From Cepaea nemoralis (Eukaryota; Mollusca; Gastropoda; Stylommatophora; Helicidae), in assembly GCA_014155875.1 (NCBI GenBank), contig JACEFZ010017423.1, forward strand, positions 1-64,000: 64,000 nt of DNA. Reading direction: 5' to 3'. The translations under genes and the position numbers were made by a program. Positions within the stretch are counted from its first letter, which is position 1. Each line of letters opens with the position of its first letter. Of this stretch, positions 32,056-42,112 are shown one piece after another. The notes beneath the pieces are model-generated. The model saw only the letters and a list, made by a program, of their open reading frames with translations. It was not told the DNA's origin and searched no databases.

Positions 32056-32201
32056 TTTAAACACAGAAGCCACAAACAATATGTGACACGATTTCTTACC
32101 TGGCATATTTCCCTCATCTCACCTCGTCACCTGACGCGATGCAGCGAAATAAACCAGGCAATCAATCGTGCAACATTTTGTTTGTGGCTTCTGTGTTTAA
32201 A
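32056..32201. repeat. TTTAAA-bounded palindrome, copy 2
   Basis: Best-preserved arms: TTTAAACACAGAAGCCACAA at the left and TTGTGGCTTCTGTGTTTAAA at the right are exact reverse complements. Length 146 bp. Centre near 'CTCGTCACCTGACGCGA'. Confidence 0.85.
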
Positions 32202-32299
32202 TTCACTAAGGAATACGTAGTTTTGAATTTCATTTTCTCATGTTTTGTTTATCTTAAAAGAGTTTTTCTAATTTTACAATTCTGAGTTCTTGTTGGATA

Positions 32300-32600
32300 G
32301 ACATGTTTGTTCACTATTATTTGTGCATGTGTCTTCTTCTTCCTGTAGCCCAAGCTGTATGCCGTTGATGACCATGTCTGTCCACATCCTTCTATCTATG
32401 ATGTCTAACTGTCCAGCATCTACTCTCTTGTTCTCCCCTGACTTTCCTCCTCTCTAGCTTTCCCCTTGAACCAACATGTCCTAGTTTTCCACTTCTCATG
32501 ACATACCCATAGAATGTAAACTTTCATTTTCTGATGCGAGTTGCTAGTTCTCTTTGTGAGTCTGTCTGAACAACACCTAGAGTAGCACAATGGTTAGGGC
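32300..32600 (-). mobile_element. LN3 LINE 3'-end fragment
   Basis: Reverse-orientation copy of 6768-7115, with 'GAGTTGCTAGTTCTCTTTGTG' on the plus strand. Linked to palindrome copy 2 by a 100-bp spacer. Confidence 0.8.
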
Positions 32601-32639
32601 ACCTTGCAGTCTGTGCTATACAATAACTAAGTGAAACTA

Positions 32640-32795
32640 GCTATATATGATGATGATGATAACGATGAAAACAAATGCGACGAAGACAACACCAACAATA
32701 ACAATAATATCAACAATAACAATAACAACATCACAAAAACAACGACAAAACAGTGACAACATTAACAATAAAACATAAATACTAGCAAACCGGCA
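32640..32795 (+). repeat. GAT and AAC-rich simple repeats
   Basis: ATGATGATGATGATAACG followed by imperfect (AAC/AAT)n. Nothing coding. Confidence 0.8.
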
Positions 32796-32799
32796 GTCG

Positions 32800-32960
32800 C
32801 TAATGTTTGTCTAACGCTGGAGTTATATTAGATCCTAGCAAAGACAAGCCACCGTTTGAAGTGTTTAGCTGCAAGAAACCTCAGTCGCTGAACATGTAAC
32901 ATATTGTATCTTAGTTTTCTTTCTAATACGAGATCCATACGCTTCAGAAAGTAGTGTCGA
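32800..32960 (-). repeat. Repeat A common-module fragment, reverse
   Basis: Reverse complement of 'GAAAGAAAACTAAG..GGCTTGTCTTTGCTAGGAT'. Confidence 0.75.
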
Positions 32961-32972
32961 TAGATCTGGCAA

Positions 32973-33012
<40 letters not shown>

Positions 33013-33016
<4 letters not shown>

Positions 33017-33258
33017 GCTCCGTGGCCGAGGGGTTAGCAGCTTTCTCCGCTAACCCCGAATACTCTCGTCACGTGACGCGACGAGAATTAGCAGTGGTTC
33101 GAATCGCAAAAGTGACTTATGAGAGTATGGAGCCGGTCGCTCAGAAAGTCGTGGCGTGCTGATGAGCGTAATCTAGCCTAGGAATCAACACACAGCTGAA
33201 AGATGCTGGTGTTGACCGCAATATCCTGAAACAGGATGGAAACGCGGGGAAAAAAAAA
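33013..33258 (+). mobile_element. SINE-2, best-preserved copy
   Basis: Inserted in a (TA)n tract (32975-33012 and 33261-33280). The head GCCGGCTCCGTGGCCGAGG looks like a Leu/Ser-type tRNA with long variable arm. A box at 33021-33033, B box GGTTCGAATC at 33096-33105. Tail 'GATGCTGGTGTTGACCGC' and a terminal A run. Confidence 0.85.
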
Positions 33259-33277
33259 AATATATATATATATATAT

Positions 33278-33803
33278 ATTGGCACCTTGCCGTCTTGACA
33301 GACGATAGTTTGTGCTTTAAAAAGGCATAATAACTTTTACCTATGGCGGTAGCGAATGTGACTGATAAGGCCAATTCGCGCTGTAAATGTCCGTTCACAG
33401 TGGGTGCATTTGAACACGTAGTCATTTCCATCATCATGCACCATCTTACGTCTCACACGCTCAGCGTGTGACGTATCTGCAATTATTTTATCCTTTGTCT
33501 TTACTCCATTTCTGATATTTGCCCTCCATGCAACACGTTAAGCGGCGACTTGATTGCAGTGTGCATTATCAATGCCTGTATCAATCCTTTTCCGCTTACA
33601 CACTTCTTTGTATCGTAGTAAAGGCAGACCCTGAGATCTCTTACCCATCTGTATATCACCAAAAGTATGTCCTTTGGTATTCTACCATCAACCATCCTCC
33701 TAACGTGTCCTATCCACCTAAGTCTAAGAAGACTGAGCATGGAATAAACCGTCACACAAACTGATCTTTCCGATACTTCAGTATTTGTCATTTTGTCTGG
33801 CCA
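33278..33803 (-). mobile_element. LN2 3'-end fragment
   Basis: From the 3' end 'TTGGCACCTTGCCGTC' up to the RT C-terminus, where the minus strand encodes 'TNTEVSERSVCVTVYSMLSL' and 'RLRWIGHVRRMVDGRIPKDI'. Colinear with 19500-20030. Frames broken near 33640. Confidence 0.88.
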
Positions 33804-33814
33804 CTGTGTCTGTC

Positions 33815-34145
33815 TAGCTTCGAAACTTCCTACCTTGATCTATACCTGTCTCCTTTGGCTCTGGTGCTAGGCTCACCCTAGGAATCATCACTCCCTGCAC
33901 ATTACTGCTTAGCCTCACATCCGTATATTGGGCATTTCGTTCGCCACATGCCGCTCCCCAAACAAACCTGGAGAGGCCGGTCTGCAGATGACATACACAT
34001 AGCGAGCTTTCAGTTCGGGCATTCCACAAAATTGTTTTCCTTGCCAAGCAATATTCCAATTCGTGCCATAGGAACGTTTTTCCCACATTTTGGTGAAGCC
34101 CACACAGTGAATCTCTGGTGCTGACATTCCACGTAATGATTTTGC
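33815..34145 (-). mobile_element. LN6 3' UTR fragment
   Basis: Reverse orientation, contains both 104-bp tandem units (e.g. 'GCGAGCTTTCAGTTCGGGC', 'TTCCACGTAATGATTTTGC'). Its end joins Repeat A at the same point as in 46205, showing a shared ancestral junction. Confidence 0.75.
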
Positions 34146-34325
34146 TGTTTGAGGTGTTCAGCTGCAATAACTCTCAGTCGAAAAGATGCAAGATGTAATG
34201 CAAGAATTTGGTGATATATTGACAAAACACATCCGTGTCTTACGCATCTTGGTCTGCTCATCAGTCTCTGAATTAAGTCATAACTGTGACAAAACCTCCC
34301 TACTTATCATTTTCCGCCATCCACA
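34146..34325 (-). repeat. Repeat A common module, reverse
   Basis: Reverse complement with 'GAGGTGTTCAGCTGCAATAA' and 'GTCATAACTGTGACAAAACC'. Confidence 0.75.
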
Positions 34326-34572
34326 TTTGTGAGGTCCAAACCTACTTTTTTGGGGTTTTATCCCTTATACCCATGTACTTTTCTACAGGGCGGGTTGAAG
34401 AACGTGTCGCACAATGTACGAATTACGCAACTCCGGCAACAGGCGTACGTTTCTGCGTACGATGAAATCGAACCCACAGCCTTTGGAACGCGAGGCAGGT
34501 GGCTTAACCACTTCGCTTGTCCTGTCTGGAACTTTCCCCCATAAAAAATATGTGTAAATGTCTCTCCACCGC
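34326..34572 (-). mobile_element. SINE-B, reverse orientation
   Basis: On the minus strand: 'GGACAAGCGAAGTGGTTAAG' (A-box region) and 'GGGTTCGATTTC' (B box), then the usual body. Adjacent to a 46-bp array on the head side. Confidence 0.78.
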
Positions 34573-34574
34573 AC

Positions 34575-34775
34575 ACTATATGAGAGGAAACATTATTGAT
34601 GGATGTAATACCAATAGCATTTGATATGAGTGGAATCATCAATGAGGACGTAATATCAATAACATTTGATATGAGTGGAATCATCAATGAGGACGTAACA
34701 TCAATAACATATGATATGAGAGGAATAACCATTAAGGGACGTAACATCAATAGCATTAGATATGTGGATATACAG
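34575..34775 (+). repeat. 46-bp minisatellite in LN4, about four units
   Basis: Here the array is in the LN4 coding sense. Units of 45-46 bp read 'SGIINEDVISITFDM' repeatedly, and the last unit reads 'GITIKGRNINSIRYVD', passing directly into LN4 downstream sequence. Confidence 0.85.
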
Positions 34776-35340
34776 TGTTCCTTTGAGACCACTATCAGTA
34801 TCTGCAACATTTAGTAGATGCAGTTGTCGCACATAGTGAACAACTATGATCAGAATTAAAGTGTATGAAGACACAGATTATGGTCGCCATTAGGAAGAAG
34901 GAAATACCGCAATGTAATATACAGGTAAATGGGAATATTCTTAAACAGTTTAACTGGTACAACTATCTTGAAACAGTCATAACATCTGATGGGAGGTGCC
35001 GTTAAGAGATTAGAACAAGAATCACCATTTCGAAGGTAGCCTTTACCCAGACGGAAAAATTACTGACCAATAAGAAGATGTCAATTGGAACGAAAAAGAA
35101 ACAAAAAAGACTGTTGAGGTGCTACATAGAGTCTGCACATTTATATGGATGTGAAGCGTGGATAATTAGCAGACAAGCTGAAAACATCTAATGGCGGTGG
35201 AAATTTGGTTTCTGAGGATAATGCAAAGATTACCATGGACAGACCGAAAACCAATGACCAACTCCTACAAGAAACAAACAAAAACCGTAAATTGATTAGA
35301 GAAAGTAGACGTAGACAGTCAACAATTTTTGGACACGTTA
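34776..35340 (+). mobile_element. LN4 LINE fragment
   Basis: Continues from the last minisatellite unit through 'GTAGATGCAGTTGTCGCACA', 'GAAACAGTCATAACATCTGA', 'RCYIESAHLYGCEAWIIS'-type sequence and 'TDRKPMTNSYKK' remnants, to 'TTGGACACGTTA', where Repeat A begins. Many stops. Confidence 0.8.
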
Positions 35341-35698
35341 TTTTTATTTTTTTATATTTTTATATTTTATTATCCCAGCCCTTTTTCTTTTATAAATTTA
35401 TGTTCGCCATTGTGGATGTTGTTGTAAGATATGTACCCTATGTCTGTGTTTAGTATATCCCTTTTTCGCAGGAGTTACACCTACCTAACTGGTTTTATTT
35501 TCTATTGTTACATCCTTCTGCATCCGTTACTTTTCCTATGAATATAGCAACTTGTTTCAATCCGTGTAATGTTTCATAGATACTAATGTAGAAGAAACCT
35601 TTATAATATGAAATGTATAGTATCAAGGGAAATAAATTTAAAAGAAAGTGGTATGTCAAAAGGGAGACAAGAACAATAATTAATTGGAGTATAAATGA
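35341..35698 (-). repeat. Repeat A tail, reverse
   Basis: 'TTGTGGATGTTGTTGTAAGA' to 'GGAGTATAAATGAA', reverse complement of the 3' part of Repeat A. Confidence 0.75.
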
Positions 35699-36102
35699 AA
35701 CTCGTGTCTCGCTGGACATCCAAAGAGAGCCGAGATGAGCGCCCCGATGACGACACGGAGAGACCACGGGAATTTACCTTGGAGGAGCTAATAGCAGATG
35801 CAAGATTGGAGGAACTCAGGTGCCAGGAATTCAAAAGGTGTTGGGATGAAAGAGAAAAGAAGAAACCCAAGGAACTCAGGAGACCGGTAGACTACCCAGT
35901 TACATGCTATGAACCTGATTTTGCCGACTACTCGTACTACAAAGAAGACGGAGAGATCAAACCATGGCTGACCGCGGAGGAAAAATTCGAAAAGGAGCAA
36001 AAACTCAAACTCGAAAGTGAAAACAGGCGCAACGAGGAAAATGGAAACGTCGAAAAGCTCATACAGAAACTAAACAAAAAAGGAGACAAAAAGAACAAAT
36101 AA
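35695..36102 (+). CDS. Unidentified highly charged ORF, 135 residues
   Basis: I do not recognise this protein. It is hydrophilic, rich in Glu, Lys, Arg and Asp, with probable coiled-coil stretches at residues 25-65 and 85-130 and a more ordered-looking middle ('RRPVDYPVTCYEPDFADYSY', residues 62-81). No membrane segment or signal peptide. It ends in a Lys-rich tail. Composition is GC-richer than the flanking Repeat A, and the codons do not look like simple repeat. The insert spans about 35700-36390, between two reverse-oriented pieces of Repeat A, so it probably came in with a mobile element. The first codons (to about residue 4) overlap Repeat A, so the ATG at 35695 may be fortuitous. It could be a gag- or ORF1-like C-terminus or a retroposed exon. 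Confidence 0.45.
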   Translation: MKLVSRWTSKESRDERPDDDTERPREFTLEELIADARLEELRCQEFKRCWDEREKKKPKELRRPVDYPVTCYEPDFADYSYYKEDGEIKPWLTAEEKFEKEQKLKLESENRRNEENGNVEKLIQKLNKKGDKKNK

Positions 36103-36394
36103 AAAGTCATTATAAGGGCTGTACCCGGACGAGCCAGAAGCCTGCACCAACAAAGAGACCACAAGACGAGCAGACGAGCACAAAGGATAGCCACCTAACG
36201 ACCCCACAAATGACGTCATAGAGACAAACCAACATAACTAGTCCGAGATAGGACTCACTAGACAAGAATTAGGGTGAATGAACCCACAAAAACAACGGAT
36301 CTCAACAAAAACCACAGCTGAAGAGGCAGGTTGAACGAGGCCGAATTTGGAACTTTTGTTTTGAAAATTGGAATTGGAATTTGAATAATTAGGG

Positions 36395-36500
36395 AATTTG
36401 GTGACGAAGCACACGCGTGTCTTACCCCTTAGTTGATCTGTTCATCACTGTCTCGGCATTAAGTCATAACTGTGGCAAAATTCCTTACTATTCATTTTCC
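36395..36500 (-). repeat. Repeat A common-module fragment, reverse
   Basis: 'GCATTAAGTCATAACTGTGG' on the plus strand, leading into SINE-B reverse. Confidence 0.7.
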
Positions 36501-36840
36501 GCCATCCATTTGTGTTAGCTCCATACCTACGTTTTATTTGCAACTGAATCTGTTAAAAAGGAAGAGGATCTACTTCATTGCGCCGGGTTTTATCTTATAT
36601 GGCCCAGTATCTTTACGCATGGGGGATTGCGGAAATCGTTGCACAAATTACGAACAATCCCCACAGTTTCTCGGAGATAACTGCACTCGTGAACCAAACG
36701 ACTTTCGCCGGAATCGAACCCACAAGTTTCGGAGCGAAAGGCAGGTGGCGTAACCACTTCGCTTGTCCTGTCTAGAACTTTGCTCCCATAACATTCTATT
36801 TAAATGTCTCTCCATTGTAAGTCTTTGTCGCTGTCATGTG
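36501..36840 (-). mobile_element. SINE-B plus LN9 tail, reverse orientation
   Basis: B box on the minus strand GGGTTCGATTCC and head 'GGACAAGCGAAGTGGTTACG', then LN9 tail 'ATGTCTCTCCATTG' on the plus strand. Same order as at 31208-31600. Confidence 0.75.
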
Positions 36841-36868
36841 TCATACATGTCCAAAACAATTAACTTTC

Positions 36869-37008
36869 TTTAAACACAGAAAACAAACAATATGTGGCAC
36901 CATTTATTGCCTGGTATAGTCCCCGCATCATCTCGTCTCTTGACGAGATGCTGCGAAATATGACAGGGTCAATTGTGCAGCATATTGTTTGTAAATTGTG
37001 CGTTTAAA
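36869..37008. repeat. TTTAAA-bounded palindrome, copy 3
   Basis: Arms TTTAAACACAGAAAACAAAC and GTTTGTAAATTGTGCGTTTAAA, more diverged than copy 2. 140 bp. Both ends TTTAAA. Confidence 0.75.
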
Positions 37009-37129
37009 TTCATTGCGGGAATGCATTATTTTGAATTTCATGTTCTTATGATAATTTATCTCAATAACCAATATTTGTTTACAATTCTGAGATCTTGTTG
37101 GATAGACCTATTTGTTTACTGTTCCATCC

Positions 37130-37405
37130 ATTTAAATTGTAATATACATGTTGTATGTGTCCTCTTTTTCCTGTAGTCCTTGCCATATGCAGATGGTGAC
37201 CATGTAGGTCTACATGCCATGATGTCAAACTGTCCAGCATCTACTCTCTTGTTCTCCCCCTGGCTTTCCTCCCCTCCAGCTTTCCCGTTATGACAACATG
37301 CCCTAGTTTTCCACTTCTCATGACATGCCCAAAAGAATGTGAACTGTCCTCTTCTGATGCGAGTTGCTAGTTCTCTTTGTGAGTCTGTCTGAACAACACC
37401 AACGA
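37130..37405 (-). mobile_element. LN3 LINE 3'-end fragment
   Basis: Minus strand encodes 'VVQTDSQRELATRIRRGQFT' and 'HEKWKTRACCHNGKAGGEE' in shifting frames. An (ATC)n tract adjoins at 37412. Confidence 0.8.
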
Positions 37406-37770
37406 GACCTATCATCATCATCATCATCATATAAATAGTTTGACACAGTTAATGTATAGCAACTTTTAATAACTTTTTTGTATACCTTATAGTCATATTA
37501 TTGCATCGTTTTCAAAGATGTATATACCCTTTGTCTATAGTTATGTACCGGCATATGTGTTATAATAAATAATGATACAATCTTTAAGGCATTTTCAAAG
37601 TTTTCATAAAAATAATGCACAATGCATAACATTGTAACTCATCTTTTTATGCTTAAGAAGATATCTACAGTCATGCAGGTGATTAGAAACAGTTTTCATT
37701 AAAAATAATGGATGGTGTGTGGAAGGACATTCTTTTAAGTTACTATTTTTTGTTGTATGAATTTAATGAG
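37406..37770. other. AT-rich, unassigned
   Basis: (ATC)7 at 37412-37431, then AT-rich DNA without recognisable features. Confidence 0.4.
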
Positions 37771-38784
37771 ACGCTACCCGCCAGGAGCTGGGCGAAGCCA
37801 CGCCGGGTCAGATAGATAGACAGACCCACCTTTTCGCTGCAGTTATCTACAGGCATTTGAGTTAAAATCCTCCTCCTCCTCCTCTCTCCTCCTCCTACTC
37901 TATTCCTCTTCCCCTCCTCCCTCTCCCTCCTCCATCCTCCTCCTCCCTCTTCCTCCTCCTTCCTCCTCCTCCTTCCTCCTCTCTCTTCCTCCTCCTACCT
38001 CTTCGCCCTCCTCCATACTCCTAATCACTCCTCTTCCTTCCTCCTCCCTTCTCCTCCTACTCCCTCCTCCTCCTCCTACGTCCTCTACCTCATCCCTCCT
38101 CCTCCTCATTCTTCCTCCCTCCTCCTTTTCCTCCTCCCTCCTCCTCATCCTTCCTCCTCCCTCCTCATCCTCTCTCCTCCTCCCTCTACCTCCTACCTCC
38201 TCCTCCCTCCACATCCATCCTCCTCCTCCCTCTTTCTTCTCCTCCACCTCCTTCTCCCTCCGCCTCCTCCCTCCTTCTCCTCTCTCCTCCTTCTCCCTCC
38301 TCCTCCATCTCCATCTCCTCCTCCCTCCTCCTGTGTACTTCTCCTCCTCCTCCTCCCCCTCCTCCTCCCTCCTCCTCCTTCTCCTACCTTCTCCTACCTC
38401 CTCCTCCTCTTCTCCTCCTCCTAATCCCTCCTCCTCCCTCCTATTCCTCCCTACTCCTCCTCCTCCTTCCTCCTCCCTCTTCTTCCCTCCTCCTCTCTCC
38501 GCCTATCTCTTCCTTCCTCCTCCTCCTCCCTCCTCCACCTCCCTCTTCCTGCTCCCAGCTCCTACTCCTCCTTTTTCTTTTTCTGCTGCTGCTGCTGCTG
38601 CCCCCGCTCCATTTACCCAAGTTGATTGTTGGGGAAGATGTAAAGATCTTTCAAGTGCTCTTTCTAATTCTTTTTGTAAGTTGGTCTTCGTTTATCTAAG
38701 GTTGTTCTATCTGCAACCAATAAATGATTAGACAAATAGGCAGACAGACAGACAGACAGACAGACAGATAGACAGAGAGGGAGG

Positions 38785-38833
<49 letters not shown>

Positions 38834-39280
38834 TCGGTAACGGGAACGGGAGCTTATATGACTACTTATATGAATTAAATGAGATGCTCCACACCTCCTT
38901 CAATTACCTCCTCCTCCTCCCTCCTCTCTCCTCCTCCTAATCCCTCCTCCTCCCTCCTATTCCTCCCTACTCCTCCCTCCTCTTCCCTCCTCCTCCTCTC
39001 TCCGCCTATCTCTTCCTCCCTCCTCCTCCTCCCTCCTCCACCTCCCTCTTCCTCCTCCCAGATCCTTCTCCTCCTTTTTCTTTTTCTGCTGCTGCTGCTG
39101 CCGCCGCTCCATTTACCCAAGTTAATTGTTGGGGAAGATGTAAAGATCTTTCAAGTGCTCTTTCTAATGCTTTTTGTAAGTTGGTCTTCGTTTATCTAAG
39201 GTTGTTCTATCTGCAACCAATATATGATTAGACAAATAGGCAGACAGACAGACAGACAGACAGATAGACAGAGAGGGAGG

Positions 39281-39353
<73 letters not shown>

Positions 39354-40770
39354 TCGGTAATGGGAACGGGAGCTTATATGACTACTTATATGAATTAAAT
39401 GAGATGCTCCACACCTCATTCAATTACCTCCTCCTCCTCCCTCCTCTCTCCTCCTTCTAATCCCTCCTCCTCCCTCCTATTCCTCCCTATTCCTCCTCCT
39501 CCCTCTCCCCCTTCTCCCTCCTCCTCCTCCCTCCTCCTCCCTCTTCCACCTCCTCATCCCTCCTCCTCCCTCTTCCTCCTCCTCCTACCTCCTCGCCCTC
39601 CTCCCTCCTCCTAATCACTCCTCTTCCTTCCTCCTTCTATTCTCCTCCACTCTCCTCCCTCTTCCTCCCTCCTCCTCCTCCCTTCTCCCTCTCCTCCTCC
39701 CTCCTCCTCATCCCTCCTCCTCCTCCATTCTGCTCCTCCCTCCTCCTCCTCTCTCCTCCTCCTCCTCCCCTCCTCTCCCTCTACCTACTCCCTCCTCCTC
39801 CTCCCTCCACATCCCTCCTCCCTCTTCTCCTCCTCCCTCCTCCTCCCTCCTCCTCCCCCTCCTCCTTCTCCCTCATCCTTCTCCCCCTTCCTCCTCCCTC
39901 CTCCTAACTCCTCATTCTCCCTCCACCTCCTCCCTCCTCCTATCGCCTCCTCCCTCCTCCTCCTCCCTCTCCCGCCTCCTCCCTCCTCTTCCTACCTTCC
40001 TCCTCTTGCGTTCTCCTCCTCCCTCTCCTTCTCCCTCCTCCTCCCTCTTCCTCCTCCCTCCTCCTCCCTCCTTCTCCCTCTTCTTCCTTCTACCTCTCCT
40101 CCTCCTCCCCCTCCTCCTCCCACTCCTCCTTCTCCCTCCTCCTCCTAATCCCTCCTCCTCCCTCCTATTCCTCCCTACTCCTCCTCCTCCCTCCTCTTTC
40201 CTCCTCCTCCTCTCTCCACCTATCTCTTCCTCCCTCCTCCTCCCTCTTCCTCCTCCCTCCTCCTACTCCTCCTTTTTCTTCTTCTTCTGCTGCTGCTGCT
40301 GCTGCCACCGCTCCATTTACCGAAGTTAATTGTTGGGGGAAGATGTAAAGATCTTTCAAGTGCTCTTTCTAATGCTTTTTGTAAGTTGGTCTTCGTTTAT
40401 CTAAGGTTGTTCTAACTGCAACCAGTAAATGATTAGACAGACAGGCAGACAGACCAGACAGACAGAGAGGGAGGGACAGACAGGCAGACAGACACACACA
40501 CAGACAGACAGACAGACAGATAGTCGGGAACAGGAACTTATATGAATACTTATATGAATTAAATAAGATGCTCCCCATCAGGGTCTGGGCGAAGCCGGGC
40601 CGGGTCAGACAGACAGACAGACAGACAGATAGACAAACAGACAGATAGATAGTCGGGAACGGGAATGAGAGCTTATATGACTACTTATATGAATTAAATT
40701 AGATGCTCCACACCAGGAGCTGGGCGATGCCGGGCCGGGTCTGACAGACAGACAGACAGAGGAGCTACCT
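37771..40770 (+). repeat. CCT/CTG/CAGA macrosatellite
   Basis: At least four higher-order units. Each has a (CCT)n-rich pyrimidine stretch (0.1-0.9 kb), a (CTG)5-6 run, a unique block of about 170 bp ('CGCTCCATTTACCCAAGTT..GCAACCAATAAATGATTAG'), a (CAGA)n run, and 'GGGAACGGGAGCTTATATGA' to 'GAGATGCTCCACAC'. Unique blocks start near 38608, 39106 and 40309; later partial units near 40560 and 40690 keep only the CAGA run and terminal module. Shortest full period is about 500 bp. Proline/serine- or glutamate/arginine-rich reading frames in it are artefacts. Confidence 0.93.
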
Positions 40771-41008
40771 ATTAGGTTGATAACTTCTGGGGCAAACTAC
40801 GGCATTCTTCCCCCTTTGTTTATTTTCCCCTTTGGTCAAAATCCCCTTTGTTTATTTTCCCTTTTTCTTAGAGTTTTACCTTTCTTCCATTTCCAATGAC
40901 CAAATTGGTGCATTAAAGATACCAGTAGATATTTGTTTTAATACTGGAATTTCGGGTAGTAGTTAAATCCACGCAGAACCAGATACGACTCTTTATGGAG
41001 CTCCTGGC
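40771..41008 (+). repeat. Repeat A internal fragment
   Basis: 'TTAGGTTGATAACTTCTGGGG' to 'GGAGCTCCTGGCTATATAAG', corresponding to positions 100-345 and 14560-14810 of the longer copies. Confidence 0.75.
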
Positions 41009-41605
41009 TATATAAGATACCAGTAATATATATATAGATACCAGATATATATAAGATACCAGAATATATATATATAAGATACCAGTAGTACACATGCTAG
41101 CAACACAATATGGGGAGATAGATGTTGACACAATGTTTATTGTTGTTGTTATCGTTGCTGATATTGTAAGTATTATTTTTGTTTTGGTTATTGCTGTTAT
41201 TGCTATTATTATTCCATGCATAGTGTTGTTATTGTTGTTATTAGTATTGCTGTTGTTATGGCTGTTATTATTATTACTATTATTATTAATAATATTATAT
41301 AATGGTATTTATATTGTTATTATTATTGTTGCTATTGTATTATTGATGCGATCGTTGTTGTTATTGTTGCTGTTAATGTTGCTGATGTTAATATTATTAT
41401 TGTTGGTATTGTTATTATAGTCCTGTTGTTATTGTTGTTATTGTTTTTATTTTTGTTGTGTTATTATTTCTGTTGTTATTGTTACTGTTGTCACTGTTAT
41501 CGTTGTTTTTGCGCTGTTGTTATTGTTGTTATTATTATTATTGTTATTCTTAGTGTTGTCGTCGTCGCATTTGTTGTCATAGTTATCGTCATCATCATCT
41601 ATAAC
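41009..41605 (+). repeat. Repeat D end and long TTG/ATT tract
   Basis: Three short 'AGATACCAG' duplications, then 'GTACACATGCTAGCAACACA' and about 480 bp of imperfect GTT/ATT repeats ending in CATCATCATC. Val/Leu-rich frames are repeat artefacts. Confidence 0.8.
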
Positions 41606-41629
41606 TAGTTTCACACATTTATTGTATAG

Positions 41630-41935
41630 CCCAGACTGCAAGATTCCTCAACCATTGTGCTACTTTAGGCGTTGTTCATACAGACTCACAAAGAGAACTA
41701 GCAACTCGCATCAGAGGAGGACAGTTCACATTATTTGGGAATGTAATGAGAAGTGGTAAACCAGGCCATGTTTGTTCAAGGAGAAAGCTGAAGGAGACGA
41801 AAGCCAGTGGGAGAACAAGAGAGTACATGCTGGACAGTTTGACATCACTAGATAGAAGGCTGTGGACAGACATGGTCACCAACGGCATGGTCAACAAGAA
41901 GAAGAAGACACATGCAACAATGAACAAACATGTCT
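41630..41935 (+). mobile_element. LN3 LINE 3'-end fragment
   Basis: 'CAGACTCACAAAGAGAACTAG' to 'GACATGGTCACCAACGGCATG', followed by the usual spacer and the palindrome left arm. Confidence 0.82.
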
Positions 41936-42015
41936 ATCCAACAAGAACTCAGAATTTTAAGATAAACAAAAATGAGAAAATGAATTTTTTTAAAAATAAC
42001 GTTTTCCTTAGTGAA

Positions 42016-42112
42016 TTTAAACACAGAAGCCACAAACAATATGTTGCAAGATTGATTACCTGGTATATTTCGTTGCATTTCTTCAGGTGACAAGGCGAGA
42101 TAAGGGAAATAT
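42016..42112. repeat. Palindrome copy 4, left arm
   Basis: TTTAAACACAGAAGCCACAA to GGGAAATAT, interrupted by LN4 at 42113. The right arm resumes at 43353. Confidence 0.85.

Noticed and set aside
33013..33110. tRNA gene
   Set aside because: The A and B boxes belong to a SINE head: no acceptor stem closes, the variable region is abnormal, and the same SINE body and tail follow in other copies.
33162..33182. Hammerhead core CTGATGA in SINE-2
   Set aside because: Single-copy match; other SINE-2 copies read TACTGAGCG there, and no GAAA strand or stem II is present.
38333..38731. Proline/serine-rich and glutamate/arginine-rich proteins in the CCT tract
   Set aside because: They are direct translations of (CCT)n and its complement, with no conserved start, end or non-repeat part.
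39224..39460. Gln/Thr/Asp-Arg repeat peptide in the CAGA tract
   Set aside because: Microsatellite translation.
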